Below are positions 8,436 to 16,885 of a DNA stretch of 64,000 nt, one piece after another. This DNA is from Parabacteroides goldsteinii DSM 19448 = WAL 12034 (GTDB taxonomy: Bacteria > Bacteroidota > Bacteroidia > Bacteroidales > Tannerellaceae): NCBI RefSeq assembly GCF_000969835.1, contig NZ_KQ033913.1, forward strand, positions 1,881,768 to 1,945,767, given 5' to 3'. The notes beneath the pieces are model-generated. The model was given only the letters and a program-made list of their open reading frames with translations, ran no database searches and was not told the DNA's origin. Each line of letters opens with the position of its first letter. Within the stretch, counting starts at the first letter, position 1. The translations under genes were made by a program, and so were the position numbers.

Positions 8436-8567
8436 ATGCAACAAACCATTGAAGCCAATCCGGCACCGGAAAACCCCAAACACAAAATCTGGGGTATCGT
8501 GTTAAAGGTGATCGCCACCGTAGTAGCCACCCTTTTAGGAGCCTTGGGACTCCAGTCTTGCTTGTAG
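8436..8567 (+). CDS. Smalltalk family peptide
   Basis: A 43-residue peptide 20 bases after the HU-like stop codon. Its N-terminal third is polar and proline-rich; the rest is one hydrophobic helix (KIWGIVLKVIATVVATLL) ending GALGLQSCL. The final LQSC resembles a lipobox placed at the extreme C-terminus, with only one residue after the cysteine. This is the hallmark of the Bacteroidales smalltalk proteins, short membrane peptides of unknown role between HU-like and amidase genes. A holin-like or toxin-like membrane activity is possible but is only inferred from size and hydrophobicity. Confidence 0.7.
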   Translation: MQQTIEANPAPENPKHKIWGIVLKVIATVVATLLGALGLQSCL

Positions 8568-8569
8568 CC

Positions 8570-9043
8570 ATGGTTCCTATCTGCGAAACCGTCCTGCAGG
8601 GCGAGATCGAACTCATGCGCCATGCCACTGATAGTGTCCGCTTTATCGTGGTCCACTGTTCCGCCACCCGTTGCAATCGGCCTTATACAGCCGAACAGTT
8701 GGAACGCGACCACCGGAGCAGAGGTTTTCGCACGACCGGTTATCATTTTTACATCCGTACCGACGGAACCACCACCCACCCTCGCCTACTTGGTGAGGTG
8801 GGTGCCCATGTAAAAGGCCTGAACCATTGTTCCATCGGTATCTGCTACGAGGGCGGGCTCGACCCCGACGGGCATCCTGCCGATACCCGTACGCCCCGCC
8901 AACGCGAACGGCTGGAAGAATTGCTAACGATCCTCCGCCAACTCTACCCGCAAGCCCTCATCACCGGCCATAACCACCTCACCCCACATGCACCCAAGGC
9001 ATGTCCTTGTTTTGATGCCGAATGGGAGTACAGATGGATCTGA
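8570..9043 (+). CDS. N-acetylmuramoyl-L-alanine amidase
   Basis: A 157-residue protein from the ATG at 8570, two bases after the smalltalk stop; a further ATG at 8615 would give the shorter MRHATDSVRFIVVH start. It is an Amidase_2/PGRP-type zinc amidase: the zinc-ligand histidine is in FIVVHCSAT, GYHFYIRTDGT follows, and the second metal/catalytic region is GHNHLTPHAPKACPCFD, which contains the usual K-x-C-P-x-F-D-like ending. It would cleave the bond between muramic acid and the stem peptide. There is no signal peptide, so export would need a partner, perhaps the membrane peptide encoded just upstream, as in phage lysis cassettes. Confidence 0.9.
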   Translation: MVPICETVLQGEIELMRHATDSVRFIVVHCSATRCNRPYTAEQLERDHRSRGFRTTGYHFYIRTDGTTTHPRLLGEVGAHVKGLNHCSIGICYEGGLDPDGHPADTRTPRQRERLEELLTILRQLYPQALITGHNHLTPHAPKACPCFDAEWEYRWI

Positions 9044-9056
9044 CGGTGTCTTACAG

Positions 9057-9107
9057 GCACGCAAACGACATGAAAACCAATCAAAATACATCATGTTGTT
9101 TGCGTGC
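9057..9107. terminator. Convergent hairpin terminator between amidase and capsule operon
   Basis: GCACGCAAACGACATGA at 9057-9073 pairs with TCATGTTGTTTGCGTGC at 9091-9107 with one mismatch. The stem abuts the stop codon of the sugar transferase gene on one side and follows the amidase stop on the other, so it can end transcription from both directions. Confidence 0.75.
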
Positions 9108-9695
9108 TTATCGAACTATTTTAAAAATCGTAAGAACTATCAACTTAAAGTACTCAAACAATGTAGGATGATTAATATATCTCATATTGAGTTCAATTTT
9201 CGCTGGCATAATATCCTCAACATAAGTTTTGTCGGGATTTGAGGACTGGCCCAGTAACCTATTTTCATCCATATACACTATAGATGCATAATCTGTAATA
9301 CCCGGCCTGACTGCCAACACACACCGTTGTTCAGCCGTGTACATATCCACATACTTACGCACCTCGGGCCGAGGACCTACCAAACTCATATCCCCTTTGA
9401 GTACATTGATCAATTGAGGAAACTCATCCAATTTATACTTACGGATATAATAGCCAGACCGTGTAACCCGTGGATCACGCCCTCCTACCGTAATAAGTCC
9501 CTTCTTATCAGAACCTACACGCATACTTCGAAATTTAAGCAACTGAAAATCCCGGTCGTTACGTCCTACACGAATCTGCCTATAAAAAACAGGTCCGGTA
9601 GAATCACACTTAATCCAAATTGCCAGAATAACAAACAAAGGACTTAGCAAGATAAGACCTATCCCACTGGCTACAAAATCAAAAAAACGTTTCAA
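9108..9695 (-). CDS. Initiating phosphoglycosyl transferase (PglC/WcfS-like)
   Basis: A 195-residue bacterial sugar transferase of the small monotopic type. It opens with KRFFDFVASGIGLILLSPLF, the re-entrant membrane helix, then KCDSTGPVFYRQIRVGR and FQLLKFRSMR. The catalytic Asp-Glu pair is in KLDEFPQLINVLKGDMSLVG, followed by GPRPE. These enzymes move a sugar-1-phosphate from a UDP-sugar to undecaprenyl phosphate, the first step of a capsule repeat unit. With the adjacent aminotransferase it repeats the wcfR-wcfS ending of the Bacteroides fragilis PSA locus, so the substrate may be UDP-AADGal; that is inference from layout and similarity. It is the last gene of the capsule operon. Confidence 0.9.
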   Translation of the reverse strand: MKRFFDFVASGIGLILLSPLFVILAIWIKCDSTGPVFYRQIRVGRNDRDFQLLKFRSMRVGSDKKGLITVGGRDPRVTRSGYYIRKYKLDEFPQLINVLKGDMSLVGPRPEVRKYVDMYTAEQRCVLAVRPGITDYASIVYMDENRLLGQSSNPDKTYVEDIMPAKIELNMRYINHPTLFEYFKLIVLTIFKIVR

Positions 9696-9709
9696 ATCGA
9701 TTGATTATT

Positions 9710-10909
9710 TTATTGGGTAATAATATCAACAAAATTAGAGATCACATATTCTACGTCCTCATCCGTAAGACTGGTATGCAAAGGAAGAGTAATCTCGTTA
9801 TGGTATTGGTTGTAAGCATTCGGATAATCTACGATATCAAAACCTAAATTTTTATAGGCCGTCATCATCGGTAAAGGTTTATAATGTACGTTACAAGCGA
9901 TCCCACGTTCAGCCATCCGCTCTATCACAGCATTTCGATATTCCACATCCTCACCAAGCAAACGTACAAGATACAAATGCCCACTCGAAGAATGGTCATC
10001 ACCAAAATGATCCAAGACCTGCACATCGCACCCCTTCAGTCCTTCATTATACCTCTCAATAATCTGACGACGACGATACAACATTTCCGGATAACGCTTC
10101 AACTGCGCTAGACCAATACCCGCCATCACATCCGTCATATTACACTTATAATATGGAGCGACAATATCATACTCCCATGCCCCCAACCTCGTTTTAGCAA
10201 GTGCGTCCTTGTTCTGCCCATGAAGGGAAAGCAATTGAAACTGTTTATAAAGAGACTCGTTGTCAACCCCATCATGATTTCTCCAAGTCAACGCACCTCC
10301 CTCTGCTGTCGTAAGGTTTTTCACTGCATGGAAGGAAAACGAAGTAAAATCAGCGATCTCACCACACATCTTTCCATGCCATTTGGCACCAAAAGCATGA
10401 GCGGCATCCGCAAGTACGATAACCCGACCGTATGCCTTCTGGATATCGTTCGCTGGCGAAAACAAATGTTTCTTGCTCTCTACGACAGCGAATATTTTAT
10501 CATAATCACAAACCACACCCGCAAGATCAACAGGCAAAACAACCTTTGTCCTCTCCGTAATCGCATCTGCCAACTTATCATAATCCATCTCAAACGAATT
10601 AGGAGCGGTATCTACCATGACAACCTTTGCCCCCACATGACATGTTACACTTGCAGTAGCGGTATACGTATAAGCGGGAATAATCACCTCATCTCCTGGG
10701 CCAACGCCCAAAACACGCAATATCAACTCCATACAAGCCGTAGCCGAATTCAAGCATACAGCTTGATCCGTCTGACAGCACATGGCAATTAATCTCTCAA
10801 ATTCTTTTGTCTTAGGCCCCGTAGTAATCCAACCGGAACGAAGAGCCTCGGCAACCTCATTGATCTCTGCCTCTGACATATCGGGAGGCGAAAAAGGTAT
10901 CTTCTTCAT
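9710..10909 (-). CDS. DegT/DnrJ/EryC1-type sugar aminotransferase (WcfR-like)
   Basis: A 399-residue PLP-dependent aminotransferase from the ATG at 10909 (MKKIPFSPPDMSEAEI); the open frame extends ten codons further but that stretch is hydrophobic and unlike the family. The PLP lysine is in FHAVKNLTTAEGGAL, the cofactor phosphate region in LNSATACMELIL, and DAAHAFGAKW lies before the lysine. The family converts a 4-keto-6-deoxy nucleotide sugar into the 4-amino sugar using glutamate. A matching 4,6-dehydratase stands at the head of this operon, so UDP-2-acetamido-4-amino-2,4,6-trideoxyhexose (AADGal type) is the likely product. Confidence 0.9.
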   Translation of the reverse strand: MKKIPFSPPDMSEAEINEVAEALRSGWITTGPKTKEFERLIAMCCQTDQAVCLNSATACMELILRVLGVGPGDEVIIPAYTYTATASVTCHVGAKVVMVDTAPNSFEMDYDKLADAITERTKVVLPVDLAGVVCDYDKIFAVVESKKHLFSPANDIQKAYGRVIVLADAAHAFGAKWHGKMCGEIADFTSFSFHAVKNLTTAEGGALTWRNHDGVDNESLYKQFQLLSLHGQNKDALAKTRLGAWEYDIVAPYYKCNMTDVMAGIGLAQLKRYPEMLYRRRQIIERYNEGLKGCDVQVLDHFGDDHSSSGHLYLVRLLGEDVEYRNAVIERMAERGIACNVHYKPLPMMTAYKNLGFDIVDYPNAYNQYHNEITLPLHTSLTDEDVEYVISNFVDIITQ

Positions 10910-10970
10910 AAAATATAACAACACTATAAAATAACACAAATAGTACCTAAACCTTTTGTTAGATATAATT

Positions 10971-11798
10971 TTATTCTCTTAACAACTTCTGAAATACCCA
11001 CCCTCTTACACTGTTTGGCATCAACACTTTCACTGTGAAATGGACTGTCATATTAAATAAGTATCGAGGAAAACTGATAATTCTATGTTTATAACGCAAC
11101 TTCTGTAAACCAGCTTCACTCCTGAAGTATTTCCAACCACCACGTCTAGCATACTGTCCTTCGCCCGAACGCATATATACAAGTACTCTATCTAAATTAT
11201 TGAATTTGCATCCCACTAGATACATTCTCAACCACAAATAAGAATCTTCGTTTAAATACCAATCCTGATAGTTACCAGCTCGCAACACTTCCGACTTTCG
11301 GAACATCACCGCAGGATGATTAACTACATCGCGTTTCTTAATATATTGCATACATGTCTCACTACCTATGGGAACTGTACGCTTACCGATAACATTTTCA
11401 GGAGTACCAATAAAATCAACAATGTGCCCACTTGCAACACTCAACTCTAGATCTTTCTCAAACTGACAAAGCTGACATTCAAATCTGTCCGGAACAGATA
11501 TATCATCTGCATCCATTCGTGCGACCAACTCATGCTTCACATGTTCCATACCATATTGCAAAGCCCTGCCGAGACCTTTATTCTCAACCTCCCAATGTAC
11601 ATAAACAGCCGGAATCTCCATTTCAAGTTGCTTGATAGTACTCGCCAAAGCATTAGGTACAGGTCCATCCACATAGACGAACACTTCATCCGGTTGTACC
11701 GTCTGCTTAATGGTCACACTCTCGATAGCTGTTCTAAAATCATCAGGGTTATCGTTCTTATAAACAGAAATAAGTACGCTAAATAGCTTGTTTTTCAT
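10971..11798 (-). CDS. Glycosyltransferase family 2
   Basis: A 275-residue GT-A fold glycosyltransferase. It starts with LFSVLISVYKNDNPDDFRTA, the typical GT2 opening, and has ELVARMDADDISVPDRFE, in which DADD is the metal and nucleotide-binding DxD motif. Later, NEDSYLWLRMYLVGCKF provides the catalytic-base ED region. It is cytosolic or membrane-associated and adds one sugar to the undecaprenyl-linked repeat unit; donor and linkage cannot be read from sequence. It lies between the LicD gene and the aminotransferase gene in the capsule operon. Confidence 0.88.
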   Translation of the reverse strand: MKNKLFSVLISVYKNDNPDDFRTAIESVTIKQTVQPDEVFVYVDGPVPNALASTIKQLEMEIPAVYVHWEVENKGLGRALQYGMEHVKHELVARMDADDISVPDRFECQLCQFEKDLELSVASGHIVDFIGTPENVIGKRTVPIGSETCMQYIKKRDVVNHPAVMFRKSEVLRAGNYQDWYLNEDSYLWLRMYLVGCKFNNLDRVLVYMRSGEGQYARRGGWKYFRSEAGLQKLRYKHRIISFPRYLFNMTVHFTVKVLMPNSVRGWVFQKLLRE

Positions 11799-11832
11799 TC
11801 TAAATAATAGAACACAAAAATTTTTCTACGCT

Positions 11833-12741
11833 TCAATCATTAGGCAATTGAAACTTCAAAATAAAATGCCTCTCTCTTTTTTCCACTGGAGGCAATTGCA
11901 TATAATCATGATAAAGATTAGTCAAATACCGATCATAGTCAGCAGGTATATAAACGATTTCTCCTTCAAATAAAGCCTCTTTGGGAGGAAAATATACAGA
12001 AGCATCAAATATTTCTCCATTATAATATTTTCTACCAGTAGGAATACCTAGAGGGTTACCATTCTTTGAAGAAGCCACAAAACGATCAAACCAATAAACC
12101 CATTTCGCATGTGGAATAATACCAAAGATAGATCCCAGCATTTTCTTAATTTGGTATCTTCTCTTTAACGATGAATCTAGAGATACAAATTCAGACAAAG
12201 ACTTACTAGGATACTGCGCATACAAAACCATAATGGATATAAACTGGATTACATTGGCAACAAAACCTTTCATGGCTTGCATAAACTTAGACTGAGGTAC
12301 TGAATCTAAAGCAAATACATCAATATATAAACCCTTTGGGAAGGGGGAGTTTTCATTGAAAAGTTCTATATTAAAGGAGTTCTTTCTATATATCTTCAAG
12401 AATACTGTTTTCGCGTCAGCATCCTTATTAGGATAGTCAAACTCATATTTATCACCTAACCTCCCCTCCTTACACAGTCGAATCAATTCTTCATAATCAT
12501 CACGCCTCATCATTACGTCTAAATCATCATCCCAAGGAATAAACCCCTTATGTCGAACTGCGCCCAAACAACTTCCACCACTAAGCAGTAATGTCAAGCC
12601 TGCTTCTTCACACAATTTCGCGACATCCTTATATATATCCAACAGAGCCTGCTTCATGGCACAAGATTCCGAAGGTGTCATCTCATGCAAATAGCTCGTT
12701 TTATGGGCTAACTCATTCATCAATTCACTATCTGATCTCAT
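11833..12741 (-). CDS. LicD family phosphotransferase
   Basis: A 302-residue LicD/fukutin-related protein. The core motif GGSCLGAVRHKGFIPWDDD with DLDVMMRRDDYEEL is complete, including the WDDDLD metal-binding aspartates of the nucleotidyltransferase-like fold. The family moves phosphocholine, or in the fukutin and FKRP branch ribitol-5-phosphate, from a CDP carrier to a glycan. The gene overlaps by 14 bases a bifunctional CDP-ribitol synthase-like gene, so ribitol-5-phosphate is the more likely cargo here. That assignment is inference from coupling; no choline genes are seen in the window. Confidence 0.88.
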   Translation of the reverse strand: MRSDSELMNELAHKTSYLHEMTPSESCAMKQALLDIYKDVAKLCEEAGLTLLLSGGSCLGAVRHKGFIPWDDDLDVMMRRDDYEELIRLCKEGRLGDKYEFDYPNKDADAKTVFLKIYRKNSFNIELFNENSPFPKGLYIDVFALDSVPQSKFMQAMKGFVANVIQFISIMVLYAQYPSKSLSEFVSLDSSLKRRYQIKKMLGSIFGIIPHAKWVYWFDRFVASSKNGNPLGIPTGRKYYNGEIFDASVYFPPKEALFEGEIVYIPADYDRYLTNLYHDYMQLPPVEKRERHFILKFQLPND

Positions 12742-14116
12742 CCTTTACGGTCTTTTTTTTAACATCCACCACTTCTCCTGTCAAGGAAGAAAATATCGTA
12801 TTCACCGACACCGACGCAACAACACTTGATTTCAACAAGGTATCTTCCGGCTCTATGCCAAAATTTCTCTCACGCATAGGAGTCTTAGTTCGCTCCGGGT
12901 TAATACAATTGATACGAATACCACTATCCTGCCATTCTTCACTCAACGCTTGTACAAAATTCACGATAGCAGCTTTAGAAGATGAATACAAGCTATAAAG
13001 TTGCCGCCCTCTCGTATAAGAACTGGAAGTAAACAGCAGTAACGCCCCTTTACTCATTTTTAAATAGGGATAAGACTCCCTTGCAACAATAACAGCTCCA
13101 AGATAATTCACATGAATACTTTTACAGATCTCCTCATAAGTCATTGTAGCCAAAGGTTCCCGATTCAAAACTCCAGCCGTATTGACAACCGCATCTATAC
13201 GCCCTTCCTTATCCATGACAGTTCTCAAAGCATCAGTCACCGAAACGGGATCAGAAACATCTACTCCATTCTCTGAACGACTGAAAGAATAGATATGCGC
13301 CCCATACTGACGACAAATATGGATAATATCGAGTCCAATACCATAACTTCCACCAAAAACAACAATAACCGATGAAGGCAAAGCGGCTATAGTCTTAGGA
13401 GTTACCGTTTCGCTCTGTTGATCGATTGATTTTAGCTGAAACAACTTATCCAATAAAAACAGATCTTCTTTGTAGGTCAATTTCATATTAAACTGTTCAC
13501 CTTTGACCACATACACGAACTCCTCCGGAAGATACTTATAGACAACCCCGCAATCATCTGTCGTTTGAAAATCAACATCTTTCAACGCCAGTTCATAAGC
13601 CCGCTTTATCGTAGAACGTTTAAAAGCTTGCGGAGTCTGTCCGTTACGCAAATACTCCCTAGCAGGTATTCCGGTAATATGGTCCGCCGCATCAACTTTA
13701 ATGATCGTATCAGTCGTCTTGATCGCAACATCCACCGCATTATACGTTTTCAAGGCATTGATACAATCAGATATAATACGATCATTGACCAATGGACGAA
13801 CCGCATCGTGGAAAATCATATTCACCTCTCCCTCATAAGCATTAATCGCCGCCAAGCTTGAATGATAACGCTCCTTACCTCCCTTAAGGATTTTCTTTAT
13901 CTTGGAATATTCATTCTTCACCAAAATACTTTCCACCTCTTGCACATAATTAGGATTAGAAACCACAACAATCTCATCTATTAACGGGTGATTTTGAAAA
14001 ACATCAATTGTATGTTCAATCACTTTTTTCCCCGCTAACTTCAAGAATTGCTTAGGAGTTGTATCACCCAAACGTTGACCGAAACCTCCGGCTAAAATTA
14101 TAGCAATATTTTTCAT
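12728..14116 (-). CDS. Bifunctional cytidylyltransferase - SDR reductase (Bcs1/Acs1-like, CDP-ribitol synthesis)
   Basis: A 462-residue fusion. Residues 1-230 are an IspD/TarI-like cytidylyltransferase: IILAGGFGQRLGDTTPKQFL (CTP-binding loop), FHDAVRPLV and TDDCGVVYKYL. Residues about 245-450 are a short-chain dehydrogenase: FGGSYGIGLDI (NADPH-binding), VVNTAGVLN, FTSSSYTRGRQLYSLYSSSK with catalytic Tyr and Lys. The same order occurs in Haemophilus influenzae Bcs1, which reduces ribulose-5-phosphate and couples the ribitol-5-phosphate to CTP. The overlap with the LicD gene makes a donor-plus-transferase pair. A CDP-activated alcohol other than ribitol cannot be excluded. Confidence 0.88.
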   Translation of the reverse strand: MKNIAIILAGGFGQRLGDTTPKQFLKLAGKKVIEHTIDVFQNHPLIDEIVVVSNPNYVQEVESILVKNEYSKIKKILKGGKERYHSSLAAINAYEGEVNMIFHDAVRPLVNDRIISDCINALKTYNAVDVAIKTTDTIIKVDAADHITGIPAREYLRNGQTPQAFKRSTIKRAYELALKDVDFQTTDDCGVVYKYLPEEFVYVVKGEQFNMKLTYKEDLFLLDKLFQLKSIDQQSETVTPKTIAALPSSVIVVFGGSYGIGLDIIHICRQYGAHIYSFSRSENGVDVSDPVSVTDALRTVMDKEGRIDAVVNTAGVLNREPLATMTYEEICKSIHVNYLGAVIVARESYPYLKMSKGALLLFTSSSYTRGRQLYSLYSSSKAAIVNFVQALSEEWQDSGIRINCINPERTKTPMRERNFGIEPEDTLLKSSVVASVSVNTIFSSLTGEVVDVKKKTVKDEIR

Positions 14117-14136
14117 TATGTATAGAATATGAATCT

Positions 14137-15282
14137 TTAAGATATTAAACTTTGAGCCGCTTGTATTTTATCAAAAGAAGCAGAAAAATCACGAAGTGCA
14201 TCTTTCTCAATATACCTATATTCTCTATTTAAAAGAATCTCAAGGCACTCCTCGTCAGACTTAACAAGAAAACCAGTTCTACGATCCTGGATCGTTTCTT
14301 GTGTCCCCCCTTTCTTACGTCCGATTGCAGGAATACCACAAGACTGAGCCTCCAAATAAACCAAAGGAAGACATTCGTCATAATTCGACAGCAACCAAAA
14401 ACAATCGGCAGCAGAATAATAAAAACTTAACTCATCTCTACTCCTTCTTCCTAAAAAAATAACAGATGTAGCTAACCCTTCTCTTTTAACCTCTTCCTTC
14501 AACGATTTCAAATAAGGGCCATCACCAATAATTATCCAGATATATCGATTATTTTTTTCTATCAAACGCTTATAAACAGATAACATCTCCGCAAGACCTT
14601 TCATCTTTTCTATCCTACTAACCGTAAGTAATATATCTTTACCAAAAGCGTCTATTTGCCTTCTAAAATCAGAAGGAATTTCCCTAAATAGTTCTTTATC
14701 TATTCCTGTATAGATTACTTGAAATTTATTTGATATGAATTGAAAATCTCCAGCAGAGATTACTTTTTGTCTATGAAAATCACTGACCGAGACAACTTTT
14801 CTACAATTCATTAAACACTTCCTATGATAATGTTTCATCCTCAAAAACACGTTATAGAAAAGATTACTCTTCAGGTCTACATTCCTATAAACCCATTCAA
14901 CCTCCACACCTTGTACAATTGGCACAGTTCGAGCCAGCTGTTCTTTCGAGAAATATTTTCCTGCTATGGCAACAGAAGGACACTGATTCAACAGGATAAG
15001 ATCAAAACCATCCAAATCCATATTTTTTAGGAACGTTCCATAATTATACATCCAAAAATACTCATCATATTTATTGGGTACTTGAATATATGTAAATTTA
15101 GTATTTTGGATTGGATTCTTATATTCCTTCGATAATACAGTCACTTTATAACCCAAGTCTACCAAAAGATTTGCATAATCATAAGCAACAATTATTCCTC
15201 CATCTAAATCTGGAAGAAAAGCATGGGTTATTATTAAGATATTTTTCGATATTGTATCTTTCAAAAAAACATCATTTTTCAT
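14137..15282 (-). CDS. Glycosyltransferase family 4
   Basis: A 381-residue GT-B fold enzyme from the ATG at 15282 (an ATG at 15294 is also open). The N-terminal domain starts NILIITHAFLPDLDGGIIV, with the acceptor-side glycine-rich loop. The C-terminal Glycos_transf_1 domain carries LTVSRIEKMKGLAEML, then IIGDGPYLKSLKEE, FLGRRSRDELSFYYSAAD and the E-x7-E-like ECLPLVYLEAQSCGIPAIG. It adds a sugar to the repeat unit on the cytosolic face. It overlaps the start region of the polymerase gene and is clearly A/T-rich, as is that neighbour. Confidence 0.85.
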   Translation of the reverse strand: MKNDVFLKDTISKNILIITHAFLPDLDGGIIVAYDYANLLVDLGYKVTVLSKEYKNPIQNTKFTYIQVPNKYDEYFWMYNYGTFLKNMDLDGFDLILLNQCPSVAIAGKYFSKEQLARTVPIVQGVEVEWVYRNVDLKSNLFYNVFLRMKHYHRKCLMNCRKVVSVSDFHRQKVISAGDFQFISNKFQVIYTGIDKELFREIPSDFRRQIDAFGKDILLTVSRIEKMKGLAEMLSVYKRLIEKNNRYIWIIIGDGPYLKSLKEEVKREGLATSVIFLGRRSRDELSFYYSAADCFWLLSNYDECLPLVYLEAQSCGIPAIGRKKGGTQETIQDRRTGFLVKSDEECLEILLNREYRYIEKDALRDFSASFDKIQAAQSLIS

Positions 15283-16747
15283 CACGTAATACAACTTTAA
15301 AACGATTACAACAAAACTTCATCTTGAAAAAATAAACCAATTGAATACAAAATAAAATAATAAGTGGTCGATATAAGTTTGTCACTACTATTAAAGGGCT
15401 AGATCTTGGAGATATAAAAAAGGCTGGAAGCATATAAAATAGTAGATACATATATGAATATCGATTTTTACACTTACTTATAAACAACATCATTACATAT
15501 ATATATATATAACCTACAATCATAATCCCAAACATATGTCCTAAAACATAACACTCTGCTATTGTACTACTTCCCATACCATGTCCAGTCAAATAGTACT
15601 TAGGAGAAACCCTGTATGAAAGGTTATCAGCCCAAGAATACCCAGTCCTAACCGTTTCTAAAGTTTGTCCATTAGGTATTCCTAATCCCATTTTTTTCAT
15701 CACCACATTCTCCCTAAAACTATTCGTAATAGGACCTATAAAATAAAGCCATCCATTATAAACTTCATTTTCAAATTGTATTGTTCGCCCTATAGTTTGA
15801 ATAGAAGTACCTTGTTGCCAAAAAAAAGAATACAATAATTGTGTAAACAGAATTTCATTTTTTTCTTCTACACCATTAAAACCATTATTACGATAATTGC
15901 TAACAAATTGAGCAATATATATTAATCCTCCCCCTATTAAGCCAATTAATAACACCCGCTTTACATTTATTTTGATACCACGAATTACTATATATGACAA
16001 AAACATTAAAATCTGAGAAAACGTAGCTCCTCTACCACCTGTTCCTAGCATTATCAACAATGTAATAAAATAAAAACAAACAACAAAAACGTATTTTTTA
16101 CCACTTGGAAATGTACTCAAATACAAATATATACCTGCAATACAAAAATCATCACAAATTCGTAAAAATGGGTTACTAACAGTTGTTTCAGATTCATTCA
16201 AATACACTGACAAATAACCATTATCAACAACATACAATACAGCCTGATACAAATAAGCCAAATAAGGCAAACAAAAAACTATAAATAAAAAAAATCCTAT
16301 TTTCCGTATTTGTAGCATTAGAGAATTTTCTTTCATATCTATATCAAACCCAGACTTACCGATAAACAAATTAGAAGTCAAAAAGCCTAAAAAAGAAAAT
16401 AACAGATAAAATATAATAGCGTTTAACATCTCATATTTGATAGGCAAAGAAAAAAAAGACCAATCATTAGCCCATGTTGCAACATCAAAAAAAGCATTTT
16501 CTACTTCAAAAGCATCTAAAAATATACGAGACATCATAAAAATACCAAATGTAAAAAGATAAAGAATATATGGAAAAATAATCCTCGTCTTTAAACAAAA
16601 TGATATTATAATACACGCCACATATATAAAACAAGAATAATACTTCATAAACGAAACAATTATTTCATTTGGATTTTGTATCCAAATGAAATACTGAAAA
16701 AGTATTAAAAACAAGAATAAGGCAAGAAAAAATTTTATTTTTTTCAT
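15272..16747 (-). CDS. O-antigen/capsule repeat-unit polymerase (Wzy)
   Basis: A 491-residue integral membrane protein with about 12 hydrophobic segments, starting with a membrane helix right after MKKIKF. A large periplasmic loop lies at about residues 285-400, containing FFWQQGTSIQTIG and GHGMGSSTIAECYVLG. The short LGTGGRGATFSQ before a membrane segment is common in Bacteroidales Wzy proteins. Such proteins polymerise lipid-linked repeat units in the periplasm. Identification rests on topology, gene context and these loop features, since Wzy sequences are very diverse. The gene is very A/T-rich compared with the mannosidase operon. Confidence 0.8.
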   Translation of the reverse strand: MKKIKFFLALFLFLILFQYFIWIQNPNEIIVSFMKYYSCFIYVACIIISFCLKTRIIFPYILYLFTFGIFMMSRIFLDAFEVENAFFDVATWANDWSFFSLPIKYEMLNAIIFYLLFSFLGFLTSNLFIGKSGFDIDMKENSLMLQIRKIGFFLFIVFCLPYLAYLYQAVLYVVDNGYLSVYLNESETTVSNPFLRICDDFCIAGIYLYLSTFPSGKKYVFVVCFYFITLLIMLGTGGRGATFSQILMFLSYIVIRGIKINVKRVLLIGLIGGGLIYIAQFVSNYRNNGFNGVEEKNEILFTQLLYSFFWQQGTSIQTIGRTIQFENEVYNGWLYFIGPITNSFRENVVMKKMGLGIPNGQTLETVRTGYSWADNLSYRVSPKYYLTGHGMGSSTIAECYVLGHMFGIMIVGYIYIYVMMLFISKCKNRYSYMYLLFYMLPAFFISPRSSPLIVVTNLYRPLIILFCIQLVYFFKMKFCCNRFKVVLRDEK

Positions 16748-16885
16748 TTAAAAGTAATCTCTTTTCAAGAACAATCACAAATATAAATATCCATCAACTA
16801 TGATAAAAGAACGAACAAATCTATTAATAACATTAGAGATATAACTCATTAAATTATAATTCAAAATCATTATTTATTATGAATT

